A DNA stretch of 64,000 nucleotides from Lachnospiraceae bacterium (GTDB lineage: Bacteria; Bacillota; Clostridia; Lachnospirales; Lachnospiraceae). This document shows, in pieces, positions 51,415 through 59,615 of this stretch. The stretch spans positions 40,797 to 104,796 of the forward strand of contig JAGAJL010000002.1 in assembly GCA_017626095.1 (NCBI GenBank). The letters run 5' to 3'. The translations under genes were made by a program, and so were the position numbers. How positions within the stretch are numbered: the stretch's first letter is position 1; the number at the start of each line of letters is the position of its first letter. A model generated the notes under the pieces. It did no database searches, was not told the DNA's origin, and saw only the letters and a program-made list of their open reading frames with translations.

Positions 51415-53601
51415 ATGAGTGAAGAATTATTAAAACAGACAAATGACATTGATTACGGGTCTATTTATAAAACCAAATTACCTGTTAAGATGATAAAGAA
51501 AGATGGCAGTAAAGAAGATTTTAATGTCCAAAAGGTAATCAATGCCGTTGGTAAGAGTGCATATCGCGCATTAACTAAATTTAATGATGAAGAAAAGGAC
51601 AGAATTTGTCGTTATGTAGTGGAAAAGGTCGATGAACTGGAGCAGGATGAAATTCCGATCCCGATTATGCACAATATTGTCGAGAGTGCTTTGGAACAGG
51701 TAAAACCGATTGTTGCAAAAAGTTATCGCGATTACCGTAATTATAAGCAGGATTTTGTCCGCATGATGGATGATGTCTATAAAAAGAGTCAGTCCATTAT
51801 GTATATTGGTGATAAAGAAAATGCAAATACAGACAGTGCGCTGGTATCCACAAAGCGTAGTTTGATATTTAACCAGTTTAACAAGGAATTATATCAGAAA
51901 TTCTTTATGACTACCGAAGAGATTCAGGCATGCCGTGACGGATATATTTATGTTCATGATATGTCTGCACGTCGTGATACCATGAACTGTTGTCTGTTTG
52001 ATGTTGCCAATGTATTGACCGGCGGATTTGAAATGGGCAATATCTGGTACAACGAACCCAAAACGTTGGATGTTGCGTTTGATGTTATCGGTGATATTGT
52101 TCTTTCGGCTGCAAGTCAGCAGTACGGTGGTTTTACCGTGCCGGAGGTTGATAAAATATTAGAGCCGTATGCAGAAAAATCCTATAAAAAAGCAATTGAT
52201 AAATATGTACGTCTTGGTATCGACCGCGAAAAAGCGGAAGCAGAGGCTTTAGCTGATGTGGAAAAAGAATTTGAACAGGGCTTCCAGGGATGGGAATATA
52301 AATTCAATACGGTGGCAAGCAGCCGTGGAGACTATCCGTTTATTACCGTAACAGCAGGTATCGGAACCGGACGATTTGCAAAGATGGGAACGATTATCAT
52401 GTTAAATGTCCGTAAAAACGGGCAAGGCAAAAAAGAATGTAAAAAGCCTGTTTTATTCCCTAAAATTGTCTTTTTATATGATGAGAATCTTCATGGTCCC
52501 GGAAAAGAGCTCGAGGATGTTTTCGAAGCTGGTGTGGAATGTTCCGCAAAGACGATGTATCCCGACTGGCTGAGTTTAACCGGTAAGGGCTATATTGCCA
52601 GCATGTATAAACAGTATGGAAAGGTAATCTCACCCATGGGATGTCGTGCATTTTTATCACCATGGTATGAAAGAGGCGGTATGCATCCGGCGGATGATAA
52701 CGATACACCAATTTTCGTCGGTCGTTTTAATATCGGTGCGGTTTCTCTACACTTGCCCATGATTTTGGCAAAGTCTCGTCAGGAGAGTAAAGATTTTTAT
52801 GAAGTGCTTGACTATTATCTGAATTTGATTCGTCAGCTTCATATCCGTACCTATGCTTATTTGGGCGAGATGCGTGCGTCCACCAATCCGTTGGCTTATT
52901 GTGAAGGCGGATTTTTGGGCGGTAATCTGCAGCTGCATGACAAAATCAAACCGATTTTAAAATCAGCAACCGCATCTTTTGGTATTACGGCTTTTAATGA
53001 ATTGCAGGAATTATACAACGGAAAATCCCTGGTTGAAGACGGTGCTTTTGCACTGGAAGTATTGGACCACATCAATAAAAAGGTTCAGGAATTCAAAGAA
53101 GAAGACGGCAATTTATATGCTATCTACGGTACTCCCGCCGAAAATCTGTGTGGTCTTCAGGTAAAACAGTTCCGGGCAAAATACGGTATTGTAGAAGGTG
53201 TGTCTGATAAGGAATATGTAAGTAACAGTTTCCATTGTCATGTCAGCGAAGATATTACGCCCATTGAAAAGCAGGATTTGGAATACCGTTTCTGGGAAAT
53301 GGCAAACGGCGGTAAAATCCAGTATGTGAAATATCCGATTGATTACAACAAGGAAGCAATTAAGACTTTGATCAGAAGAGCCATGGATATGGGATTTTAT
53401 GAAGGGGTTAATTTGTCTTTGGCATATTGTGATGACTGCGGACATCAGGAGCTTGAGATGGATGTCTGCCCGAAATGCGGAAGCCGTAATTTGACAAAAA
53501 TTGACCGTATGAACGGTTATCTTGCTTATTCACGCGTACATGGAGATACGAGACTAAGTGATGCCAAAATGGCTGAAATTGCAGAAAGGAAATCCATGTA
53601 A
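51415..53601 (+). CDS. nrdD: Anaerobic ribonucleoside-triphosphate reductase
   Basis: 728 residues. N-terminal ATP-cone (~18-110, KMIKKDGSKEDFNVQKVINA), then the glycyl-radical barrel with DMSARRDTMNCCLFDV, SSRGDYPFITVTAG and AYLGEMRASTNPLAYCEGG; the C-terminal zinc site CDDCGHQELEMDVCPKCGS precedes the radical-glycine region RMNGYLAYSRVHG. Makes dNTPs under anoxia. nrdG follows 17 bp later, and dut lies just beyond, so dNTP supply genes are grouped. Confidence 0.96.
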   Translation: MSEELLKQTNDIDYGSIYKTKLPVKMIKKDGSKEDFNVQKVINAVGKSAYRALTKFNDEEKDRICRYVVEKVDELEQDEIPIPIMHNIVESALEQVKPIVAKSYRDYRNYKQDFVRMMDDVYKKSQSIMYIGDKENANTDSALVSTKRSLIFNQFNKELYQKFFMTTEEIQACRDGYIYVHDMSARRDTMNCCLFDVANVLTGGFEMGNIWYNEPKTLDVAFDVIGDIVLSAASQQYGGFTVPEVDKILEPYAEKSYKKAIDKYVRLGIDREKAEAEALADVEKEFEQGFQGWEYKFNTVASSRGDYPFITVTAGIGTGRFAKMGTIIMLNVRKNGQGKKECKKPVLFPKIVFLYDENLHGPGKELEDVFEAGVECSAKTMYPDWLSLTGKGYIASMYKQYGKVISPMGCRAFLSPWYERGGMHPADDNDTPIFVGRFNIGAVSLHLPMILAKSRQESKDFYEVLDYYLNLIRQLHIRTYAYLGEMRASTNPLAYCEGGFLGGNLQLHDKIKPILKSATASFGITAFNELQELYNGKSLVEDGAFALEVLDHINKKVQEFKEEDGNLYAIYGTPAENLCGLQVKQFRAKYGIVEGVSDKEYVSNSFHCHVSEDITPIEKQDLEYRFWEMANGGKIQYVKYPIDYNKEAIKTLIRRAMDMGFYEGVNLSLAYCDDCGHQELEMDVCPKCGSRNLTKIDRMNGYLAYSRVHGDTRLSDAKMAEIAERKSM

Positions 53602-53618
53602 GAGAGGGGAAAAGATTC

Positions 53619-54128
53619 ATGCGTTATCATAACATTACAAAAGATGATATGCTAAACGGTGACGGACTTCGTGTCGTTTTGTGGGTCTCCGGTTGCGATC
53701 ATTGTTGTAAAGAATGTCAAAACCCAATCACATGGGATTTGAACGGAGGACTATTATTTGATGATGCCGCAAAGCAAGAAATCTTTGCACAGCTTGATAA
53801 ATCATATATTTCCGGAATTACATTTTCCGGCGGAGATCCTTTGCATCCTGCGAACCGACTGGATGTGAAAAATCTGATGGAGGAAATTCGTGACAAATAC
53901 CCCGATAAAACCATCTGGCTTTATACCGGAGATATTTGGGAAAATGTCATGAATTATCCGCTTATGCAATACGTGGATGTTTTAGTGGACGGTGAATTTA
54001 TGGTTGATTTACGTGATCCGAAGCTACAGTGGAAAGGAAGTAGTAACCAGCGTGTCATTGATGTGAAAAAGACACTAAAGCAGGATGACATATCTATTCC
54101 GGTTTTACATTGCGGCGATTACGCGTAA
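53619..54128 (+). CDS. nrdG: Anaerobic ribonucleotide reductase activating protein
   Basis: 169 residues. Radical SAM cluster SGCDHCCKECQNPITW (Cys-x3-Cys-x2-Cys, ~27-40), then FSGGDPLHPAN and LYTGDIWENV. It reductively cleaves SAM to place the glycyl radical on NrdD. Strong AGAGAGGGG upstream of ATG 53619. Confidence 0.97.
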   Translation: MRYHNITKDDMLNGDGLRVVLWVSGCDHCCKECQNPITWDLNGGLLFDDAAKQEIFAQLDKSYISGITFSGGDPLHPANRLDVKNLMEEIRDKYPDKTIWLYTGDIWENVMNYPLMQYVDVLVDGEFMVDLRDPKLQWKGSSNQRVIDVKKTLKQDDISIPVLHCGDYA

Positions 54129-54252
54129 TTTATATGATACGAGGATAAAAAGTAGATTATCGTCAGCACCTAATGACCAATGCATTGTAACAAAAAGAGA
54201 GAAAATATATACAAATATAAATTTAACCCAAGTTAGACAAAGAAGGTAAACT

Positions 54253-54690
54253 ATGAGCGAAAAAATACAAATTCAATATCTGAATGATGAGATTAAAAGA
54301 TTGGAATATATCGATGGAAAATCGGATTGGATTGATCTTCGAAGCAGTGAGCATGTCGAAATGAAGGCCGGAGAATTTCGTTTGATTCACCTTGGTGTTG
54401 CCATGAAACTGCCAGAGGGGTATGAGGCACATATTGTTCCGAGAAGCTCCACATTTAAAAATTTCGGGATTATCCAGACGAATCATTGCGGAATTGTGGA
54501 TGAAACCTATTGCGGTCCCAATGACTGGTTTTATATGCCTGTTTATGCTTTGAGAGATACTGTCATTGAGGTAAATGACAGAATTTGTCAATTCCGGATT
54601 GAAAAACACCAGCCGACAATTCAATTTGAGGAAGTAGAACGGTTAGAGGGAAAAGACCGTGGTGGAATCGGAAGTACAGGAACAAATTAA
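54253..54690 (+). CDS. dut: dUTP diphosphatase
   Basis: 145 residues, trimeric dUTPase type. Motif I-like DLRSSEHVEMKAGEF, motif II PRSSTFKNFGI, motif III NHCGIVDETYCGPN, motif IV DRICQFRI, and motif V GKDRGGIGSTGTN at the end. Hydrolyses dUTP to dUMP and limits uracil in DNA. SD is AGAAGG before ATG 54253. Confidence 0.94.
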   Translation: MSEKIQIQYLNDEIKRLEYIDGKSDWIDLRSSEHVEMKAGEFRLIHLGVAMKLPEGYEAHIVPRSSTFKNFGIIQTNHCGIVDETYCGPNDWFYMPVYALRDTVIEVNDRICQFRIEKHQPTIQFEEVERLEGKDRGGIGSTGTN

Positions 54691-54714
54691 TTTATAATCG
54701 AATTTCACTTTTTT

Positions 54715-54747
54715 AATAACTGTGAAATAACTATGAAATAACTGTAT
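54715..54747 (+). repeat. Three 11-bp tandem repeats between dut and the germination gene
   Basis: AATAACTGTGA, AATAACTATGA, AATAACTGTAT directly before the hairpin at 54751. Confidence 0.5.
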
Positions 54748-54750
54748 AAG

Positions 54751-54803
54751 AAAGACTCCTTTTTGGAAAACTATTGAAAATGGTTTTGAAAAAGGAGTTT
54801 TTT
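54751..54803 (+). terminator. Hairpin/terminator whose 3' arm is the germination-gene ribosome binding site
   Basis: AAAGACTCCTTTTT (54751-54764) pairs over 14 positions (one G-U) with 54789-54802, followed by the T-run. AAAAAGGAG at 54789-54797 is the ribosome binding site for the TTG at 54806. An inner AAAAC/GTTTT stem extends it. Confidence 0.65.
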
Positions 54804-54805
54804 AA

Positions 54806-56269
54806 TTGAAAAAAAGAATATATCCTGCCCAGGAAGAGTTGGCAATCCCGAAAACGCAATATCATGTATCCCGGGATTTGAATGAAAATGTGTTGTATCT
54901 GAATAAAAAACTGAGTGTCGATGATAATTTTGATATTATTTATCGTGTGATTGATATCGGTGGAAGAAAGGCATGCATGTATTTTATCAACGGTCTATGT
55001 AAAGATGAATTGATGCAGAAAATGTTAGAAGGTTTCATGAGTATTCCGGCAAAAGAAATGCCTGATAATGCGCATGAATTCTCTAAAAAGTTTATGCCTT
55101 ACATCGAAGTGGATTTAAGTAACAGCTGGAAGGATATTGTCTATTTTTTACTTTCGGGCGTATTTGTACTCATTGTTGACGGTTATGATAAGGTTTTTTT
55201 GATCGATTCAAGAACCTATCCATCCAGATCGGTTGCGGAACCGGAAAAAGATAAGGTTTTGCGCGGCTCAAAGGATGGATTTGTGGAAACCGTTGTTCAA
55301 AACAGTGCATTAATTCGAAGAAGGATTCGTTCTGAGGATTTACGTGTGGAAATGATGAATGCCGGAAAGACGTCAAAAACCGATATTATCATTTGTTATA
55401 TGGAATCCAGAGTAGATCATAATCTGTTAGATATGGTGAAAACCCGAATACAAAATATACAGGTGGATGCACTTACCATGAATCAGGAAAGTCTGGCAGA
55501 GTGTTTGTACAAAAAAGTATGGTGGAATCCATTTCCAAAGTTTAAATATACAGAAAGACCGGATACGGCGGCAGCGCAGGTGCTAGAGGGAAATATTATT
55601 ATTCTTGTGGATAATTCTCCTTCTGCCATGATTGTGCCGACCAGTATTTTTGATGTGATTGAGGAAGCAGACGACTATTATTTTCCGCCCATTACGGGAA
55701 CGTATTTAAGGCTGACCAGATTTATCATTGCAATTTTAACTTATATCATGACACCTACGTTTTTGCTGTTTATGCAGGAACCCAGATTCATACCGCATGG
55801 TTTTGAATTTATTATGGTTTCGGATACCATCAATATTCCTTTAATCTGGCAGTTTTTGATCTTGGAACTTGCAATTGACGGATTAAAGCTTGCAGCCGTT
55901 AATACGCCCAGCATGTTAAGTACACCACTTAGTGTCATGGCAGCATTGGTATTAGGGGAATTTTCGGTCAAAAGCGGATGGTTTAATTCGGAAGTAATGC
56001 TGTATATGGCTTTTGTTGCCATTGCAAACTATACACAGGCAAGTTATGAATTGTCATATGCATTGAAATTCATGCGAATCTTAACTTTGATTTTAACTGC
56101 AATATTTGGTTTATATGGTTATATTGCCGGAATAATTATTCTTATTGTGACATTAATATTTAATAAAACGATTTCCGGTGACAGTTATGTATTTCCGCTT
56201 TTGCCGTTAAGATTACAACAACTTGGACATCGGTTTATCCGAAGGAGACTAAAAGATTCGAAAAAATAA
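54806..56269 (+). CDS. GerA/SpoVAF-family spore germination protein
   Basis: 487 residues from TTG 54806. The N-terminal cytosolic half has SRDLNENVLYLNKKLSVDDN and MYFINGLCKDELMQKML, matching the GerA/SpoVAF N-domain; the C-terminal half has about five membrane helices starting near FIIAILTYIMTPTFLLFMQ, with ELAIDGLKLAAVNTPSMLST. GerA proteins are nutrient-receptor A subunits; SpoVAF acts with the dipicolinic-acid channel. No gerB/C or spoVA genes lie adjacent, so SpoVAF-like is the better guess. Confidence 0.88.
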   Translation: MKKRIYPAQEELAIPKTQYHVSRDLNENVLYLNKKLSVDDNFDIIYRVIDIGGRKACMYFINGLCKDELMQKMLEGFMSIPAKEMPDNAHEFSKKFMPYIEVDLSNSWKDIVYFLLSGVFVLIVDGYDKVFLIDSRTYPSRSVAEPEKDKVLRGSKDGFVETVVQNSALIRRRIRSEDLRVEMMNAGKTSKTDIIICYMESRVDHNLLDMVKTRIQNIQVDALTMNQESLAECLYKKVWWNPFPKFKYTERPDTAAAQVLEGNIIILVDNSPSAMIVPTSIFDVIEEADDYYFPPITGTYLRLTRFIIAILTYIMTPTFLLFMQEPRFIPHGFEFIMVSDTINIPLIWQFLILELAIDGLKLAAVNTPSMLSTPLSVMAALVLGEFSVKSGWFNSEVMLYMAFVAIANYTQASYELSYALKFMRILTLILTAIFGLYGYIAGIIILIVTLIFNKTISGDSYVFPLLPLRLQQLGHRFIRRRLKDSKK

Positions 56270-56298
56270 CACAGATTGCCATAATATAGCAAACTGTG
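56270..56298 (+). other. Hairpin after the germination gene
   Basis: CACAGATTGC pairs with GCAAACTGTG (one mismatch) around a 9-nt loop, overlapping the end of the gene region. No T-run. Confidence 0.35.
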
Positions 56299-56455
56299 AT
56301 AAAATAATCAAAGATTTGGTTGTATATCAAAAGGATATATTTTTCACCTGTTTAGCAATTTTATCGTTGAGAATGAGCTTGTGATGGAACATGCAAATTG
56401 TTAAAACACATAATTATGAAATGAGAGATTAATTATAATTAAAGAGGAATAATGA

Positions 56456-57325
56456 ATGAATGATTTTATGATTGTAACAGATACAGCGTCGGATCTTCCT
56501 GCTGATTATATCGAAAAAAACAAGATTGAGTTGTTGTCTCTTGGTTATATTGTGGATGGAAGAATATATAACTGGTATTCGCCCATGGATGAGCATGAAT
56601 TTTATGATGCCATGCGCAATGGAAGCATGCCGACAACCTCGCAGGTAACGGTCAACGATGCATTACAGATGTTTGAAAAGTTATTAAAAAGGTGCAATGA
56701 CATTTTATGCATTTCCTTTTCGTCCGAATTGAGCGGGACATACAGTAGCACGGCACTTGCCGCATGGCAGATCAGAGAGGCAAATCCGGATGCCCATATT
56801 CGTGTAATTAATTCCAAATCCGCATCGCTTGGGCAGGGATTGATGGTGGATTATGCCGTCAGAATGAAAAACGAGGGTAAGAGTATGGATGAAATTGCAG
56901 ATGATCTGGAACAAAACTATCTGCATTTTTCACATATTTTTACGGTAGATGATTTGTTTCATCTGCACAGAGGTGGAAGAGTCAGTAAGGCAACAGCCAT
57001 ATTGGGCTCGCTTGCAAAAGTAAAACCAATCTTACATGTGGATGATGAGGGTCGCTTGATTAATATCGGAAAGGTCCGTGGACGCAAAAAATCTTTACAG
57101 GAGCTTGTTCGGGTGATGGAACAAAAAATCGGTTCTTATAAAGAGGAAAAACAGACTATTTTTATCAGTCATGGAGACTGTCTTGAAGATGCGCAGTATG
57201 TAGCAGAACTGGTAAAAGAAAAATTTGGCTTTGATACCTTTTTCATCAATTATGTCGGACCGACAATCGGCGCCCATACCGGTCCCGGAGTTGTTGCTTT
57301 GTTTTTCCGTGGTGAAAATCGTTAA
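56456..57325 (+). CDS. DegV family fatty-acid-binding protein
   Basis: 289 residues from ATG 56456; an overlapping ATG at 56452 is out of frame. Family motifs: IVTDTASDLPADYIEK at the N-terminus, TSQVTVNDA, ISFSSELSGTYSSA-like SFSSELSGTYSST (~85), the conserved HRGGRVSKA near 180 and HTGPGVVALFF at the end. DegV proteins bind a fatty acid; in Firmicutes some act as FakB, handing exogenous fatty acid to FakA kinase. No fakA is seen nearby. Confidence 0.92.
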   Translation: MNDFMIVTDTASDLPADYIEKNKIELLSLGYIVDGRIYNWYSPMDEHEFYDAMRNGSMPTTSQVTVNDALQMFEKLLKRCNDILCISFSSELSGTYSSTALAAWQIREANPDAHIRVINSKSASLGQGLMVDYAVRMKNEGKSMDEIADDLEQNYLHFSHIFTVDDLFHLHRGGRVSKATAILGSLAKVKPILHVDDEGRLINIGKVRGRKKSLQELVRVMEQKIGSYKEEKQTIFISHGDCLEDAQYVAELVKEKFGFDTFFINYVGPTIGAHTGPGVVALFFRGENR

Positions 57326-57363
57326 TTGCGGATTGTGGCAGGATTTCTGCAGAGAGAGAAGTT

Positions 57364-57978
57364 ATGGAACAAAAAGTTGTGATTGACGGATATGAATTTC
57401 AGAATCCGGAGGATGCAAAAATTGCGAATGAAGAGTTGGCAAAAGTAAACGCTTTACATTCCAAAATAGATGAAAACAATCTGGCTGCTGTTAAAGCTGT
57501 ATACATAAAGGCTGTGGAACAAAATATTTTTGAGACACAGATAGGGTTAACCTATTTAAAAAATATTCGGAATTATTTGGTTTCAAAGGATGTATTAAAA
57601 GAAAATGAAGCTCCGATTCCGGTTTTGTATACAAAGTCCATACTAAAATATAAAAGTAGTCAAAATGCAGCTGAATTTGAGGCGTTAAAACAAAAGCTGA
57701 AAAATGATGCAGAGCAAAAGATTCAAACAGAAAAAATGAAAACAGAAAAAGCTCAAAAATCATGCAGACAGCGAACGATTCTTTGTGCAGTACTTTTTTG
57801 CATGGTGCTTTTGATGTTTGCGATTTCCATGACAGGCAACAATCCTACCATATTGAATTATAAATCGGCTATACTGAATCAATATGCAGAATGGGAGCAG
57901 CAATTAACCGAACGTGAAAATAAAATAAGGGAAAAAGAATCAGAACTTGGAATTTCGGATGTAAATTCACAAAAATAA
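57364..57978 (+). CDS. Unrecognised protein with coiled coil and one membrane helix
   Basis: 204 residues. The first ~110 are soluble (VVIDGYEFQNPEDAKIANEE, then NYLVSKDVLKENEAPIPVL); a charged stretch (~112-136, KNDAEQKIQTEKMKTEKAQK) is probably coiled. A hydrophobic helix spans ~140-160 (TILCAVLFCMVLLMFAISMT) and the outer tail (~165-204) includes a short EWEQQLTERENKIREKESEL helix. I do not recognise a family. Placed before the two-component genes, with its own start at 57364 and AGAGAGAAG upstream. Confidence 0.75.
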   Translation: MEQKVVIDGYEFQNPEDAKIANEELAKVNALHSKIDENNLAAVKAVYIKAVEQNIFETQIGLTYLKNIRNYLVSKDVLKENEAPIPVLYTKSILKYKSSQNAAEFEALKQKLKNDAEQKIQTEKMKTEKAQKSCRQRTILCAVLFCMVLLMFAISMTGNNPTILNYKSAILNQYAEWEQQLTERENKIREKESELGISDVNSQK

Positions 57979-58114
57979 CATATTTATGCCTTATACTCAA
58001 GAAAATGATACATGAAGTTCAAATATGAGATGAATAAAGTATGCATAAAGAACAAAACATGTATGAAGTTTGAAAATGCATGCATATAAAAGCATTACGA
58101 GGTGAAGTTTCATT

Positions 58115-58789
58115 ATGAATAAAACAAAAATTTTAGTTGTTGATGATGAAAGCAGAATGCGTAAATTGGTCGGAGATTTTTTGAGTAGGGCGGATTTTGA
58201 AGTGATGGAAGCCGAAAATGGGGAAAAGGCGCTGGATATTTTTTTTGAAAATAAAGATATAGCCTTAATCTTACTGGATGTCATGATGCCCAAAATGGAT
58301 GGATGGGCTGTTTGCAAAGAAATCAGAAATTATTCCAAGGTTCCGATTATTATGCTGACGGCCAAGGCGGATGAAAAAGATGAATTAAAAGGATTTGAGC
58401 TTGGGGTTGATGAGTACATCGTAAAACCGTTTAGTCCCAAAATTCTGGTTGCCAGAGTGGAAGCCGTGCTTCGCAGAAGCAATTCGGGCGCTGTGGAAGA
58501 AAACATTTTAGAGTATGCCGGTATCCGATTGGATAAGGTTGCGCATATTGTCACTGTTGACGGACAACCTATTGATTTAAGCTTTAAAGAGTTTGAATTG
58601 CTGACTTACTTTATGGAAAACAAGGGAATTGCCTTATCCAGGGAAGTGATCTTAAATCATGTCTGGAATTATGATTACTTTGGGGATGCCCGTACGATTG
58701 ACACCCATGTCAAAAAATTGCGTAGTAAAATGGGAAGCAGCGGAGAGCATATACAGACGATATGGGGATTGGGATATAAATTCGAATAA
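58115..58789 (+). CDS. OmpR-family response regulator
   Basis: 224 residues. Receiver domain with Asp9/10-type VVDDES, phospho-acceptor Asp55 in ILLDVMMPKMDG, Thr in MLTAKADEKDE and Lys in YIVKPFSPKIL. C-terminal winged helix (~130-224) ends LRSKMGSSGEHIQTIWGLGYKFE. The cognate histidine kinase is at 59616, separated by mntP with its own riboswitch and terminator. Target genes unknown; a role in metal or envelope sensing is possible by position only. Confidence 0.93.
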   Translation: MNKTKILVVDDESRMRKLVGDFLSRADFEVMEAENGEKALDIFFENKDIALILLDVMMPKMDGWAVCKEIRNYSKVPIIMLTAKADEKDELKGFELGVDEYIVKPFSPKILVARVEAVLRRSNSGAVEENILEYAGIRLDKVAHIVTVDGQPIDLSFKEFELLTYFMENKGIALSREVILNHVWNYDYFGDARTIDTHVKKLRSKMGSSGEHIQTIWGLGYKFE

Positions 58790-58800
58790 AAACAAATTCC

Positions 58801-58829
58801 TTGATATGATGCACGAAAAATGCTATAGT
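58801..58829 (+). promoter_or_regulatory. Promoter of the mntP riboswitch transcript
   Basis: TTGATA (58801-58806), 17-bp spacer, TATAGT (58824-58829), starting 11 bp after the regulator stop; the transcription start would be near 58836, at the start of the aptamer. Confidence 0.6.
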
Positions 58830-58832
58830 TAT

Positions 58833-58930
58833 CTTCGTCAAGAGGGAGTAATCGGTACATTTTAGATGTATAGTACTATCGACATACTGGCTGATAGCCC
58901 GGTAGTATTTTAAATGGTGAGACTTAAGAC
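58833..58930 (+). ncRNA. Probable Mn2+-sensing yybP-ykoY riboswitch upstream of mntP
   Basis: The transcript contains AGAGGGAGTAATC near its 5' end and GGTGAGACTTAAG near its 3' end, like the two conserved loops of the yybP-ykoY motif (GGGGAGUA and GCGAGAC). Between them lies ACTGGCTGATAGCCCGGTAG, which folds as an internal stem. The 3' strand GAGACTTAAG is shared with the terminator stem at 58920, so aptamer and terminator are mutually exclusive: Mn2+ binding would free mntP. mntP is a known target of this family. A covariance-model match was not run. Confidence 0.75.
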
Positions 58931-58962
58931 AGTGCTTTTTGTGCTGTTTTGAGTCTTTTTTT
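58920..58962 (+). terminator. Riboswitch-controlled terminator before mntP
   Basis: GACTTAAGACAGTGC pairs with GTGCTGTTTTGAGTC over 15 positions (several G-U) around TTTTT, followed by seven T. Confidence 0.85.
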
Positions 58963-59007
58963 ATCGATTCTTTTTCTATCAACAAAACAGGAAACGAGGA
59001 GCAGATC

Positions 59008-59595
59008 ATGGACTGGGATTTTTTCTTTTATTTTAACAGTGTGTTATTGGGAGTTGGACTTGCCATGGATGCATTTTCGGTGTCTTTGGCAAACGGCTTG
59101 CATGAAAACCGGATGAAAGCCAAAAGAATGTGCTTAATTGCAGGCGTTTATGCATTTTTTCAGTTTCTCATGCCCATGATTGGCTGGGTTTGTGTGCATT
59201 CCTTTGTTCAGATTTTCCAATCCTTTGAGAAACTGATACCCTGGATTGCTTTGTTTTTGCTTCTTTATATCGGTGGCAAGATGCTGTGGGAATCCATCAA
59301 AGGGGATGGAGATGAGGAAAATGTTGAAAAACTTTCTGCTTCTGTCTTGATTATGCAGGGAATTGCCACTTCGATTGACGCCTTGTCCGTCGGATTTACG
59401 ATTACCGGATATGGATTACTCATGGCATTTGTATGCGCTTTGATCATTGCCGGTGTGACTTTCATCATATGTATGGCAGGTTTAGAAATTGGGAAAAAAT
59501 TAGGAACGAGATTTGCGGATCGCGCCGGAATTTTAGGCGGTGGGATTTTGATTTTCATTGGATTGGAAATATTTATTAAAGGAATCTTTTTTTAA
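59008..59595 (+). CDS. mntP: Manganese efflux pump MntP
   Basis: 195 residues from ATG 59008 (ACGAGGAG upstream); the frame is open earlier but there is no signal there. Six helices in two repeats: LGVGLAMDAFSVSLANGL (TM1, with the conserved Asp) and IMQGIATSIDALSVGFTITG (TM4). MntP exports Mn2+ across the membrane. The riboswitch, promoter and terminator directly upstream fit Mn2+-induced expression. Confidence 0.94.
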   Translation: MDWDFFFYFNSVLLGVGLAMDAFSVSLANGLHENRMKAKRMCLIAGVYAFFQFLMPMIGWVCVHSFVQIFQSFEKLIPWIALFLLLYIGGKMLWESIKGDGDEENVEKLSASVLIMQGIATSIDALSVGFTITGYGLLMAFVCALIIAGVTFIICMAGLEIGKKLGTRFADRAGILGGGILIFIGLEIFIKGIFF

Positions 59596-59615
59596 TTCAT
59601 TCATGGAGTATGATT

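Noticed and set aside
58009-58090. Tandem repeat in the leader of the response regulator gene
   Set aside because: Two loosely similar stretches with ATGAAGTT about 50 bp apart are visible, but similarity beyond that is too weak to call.
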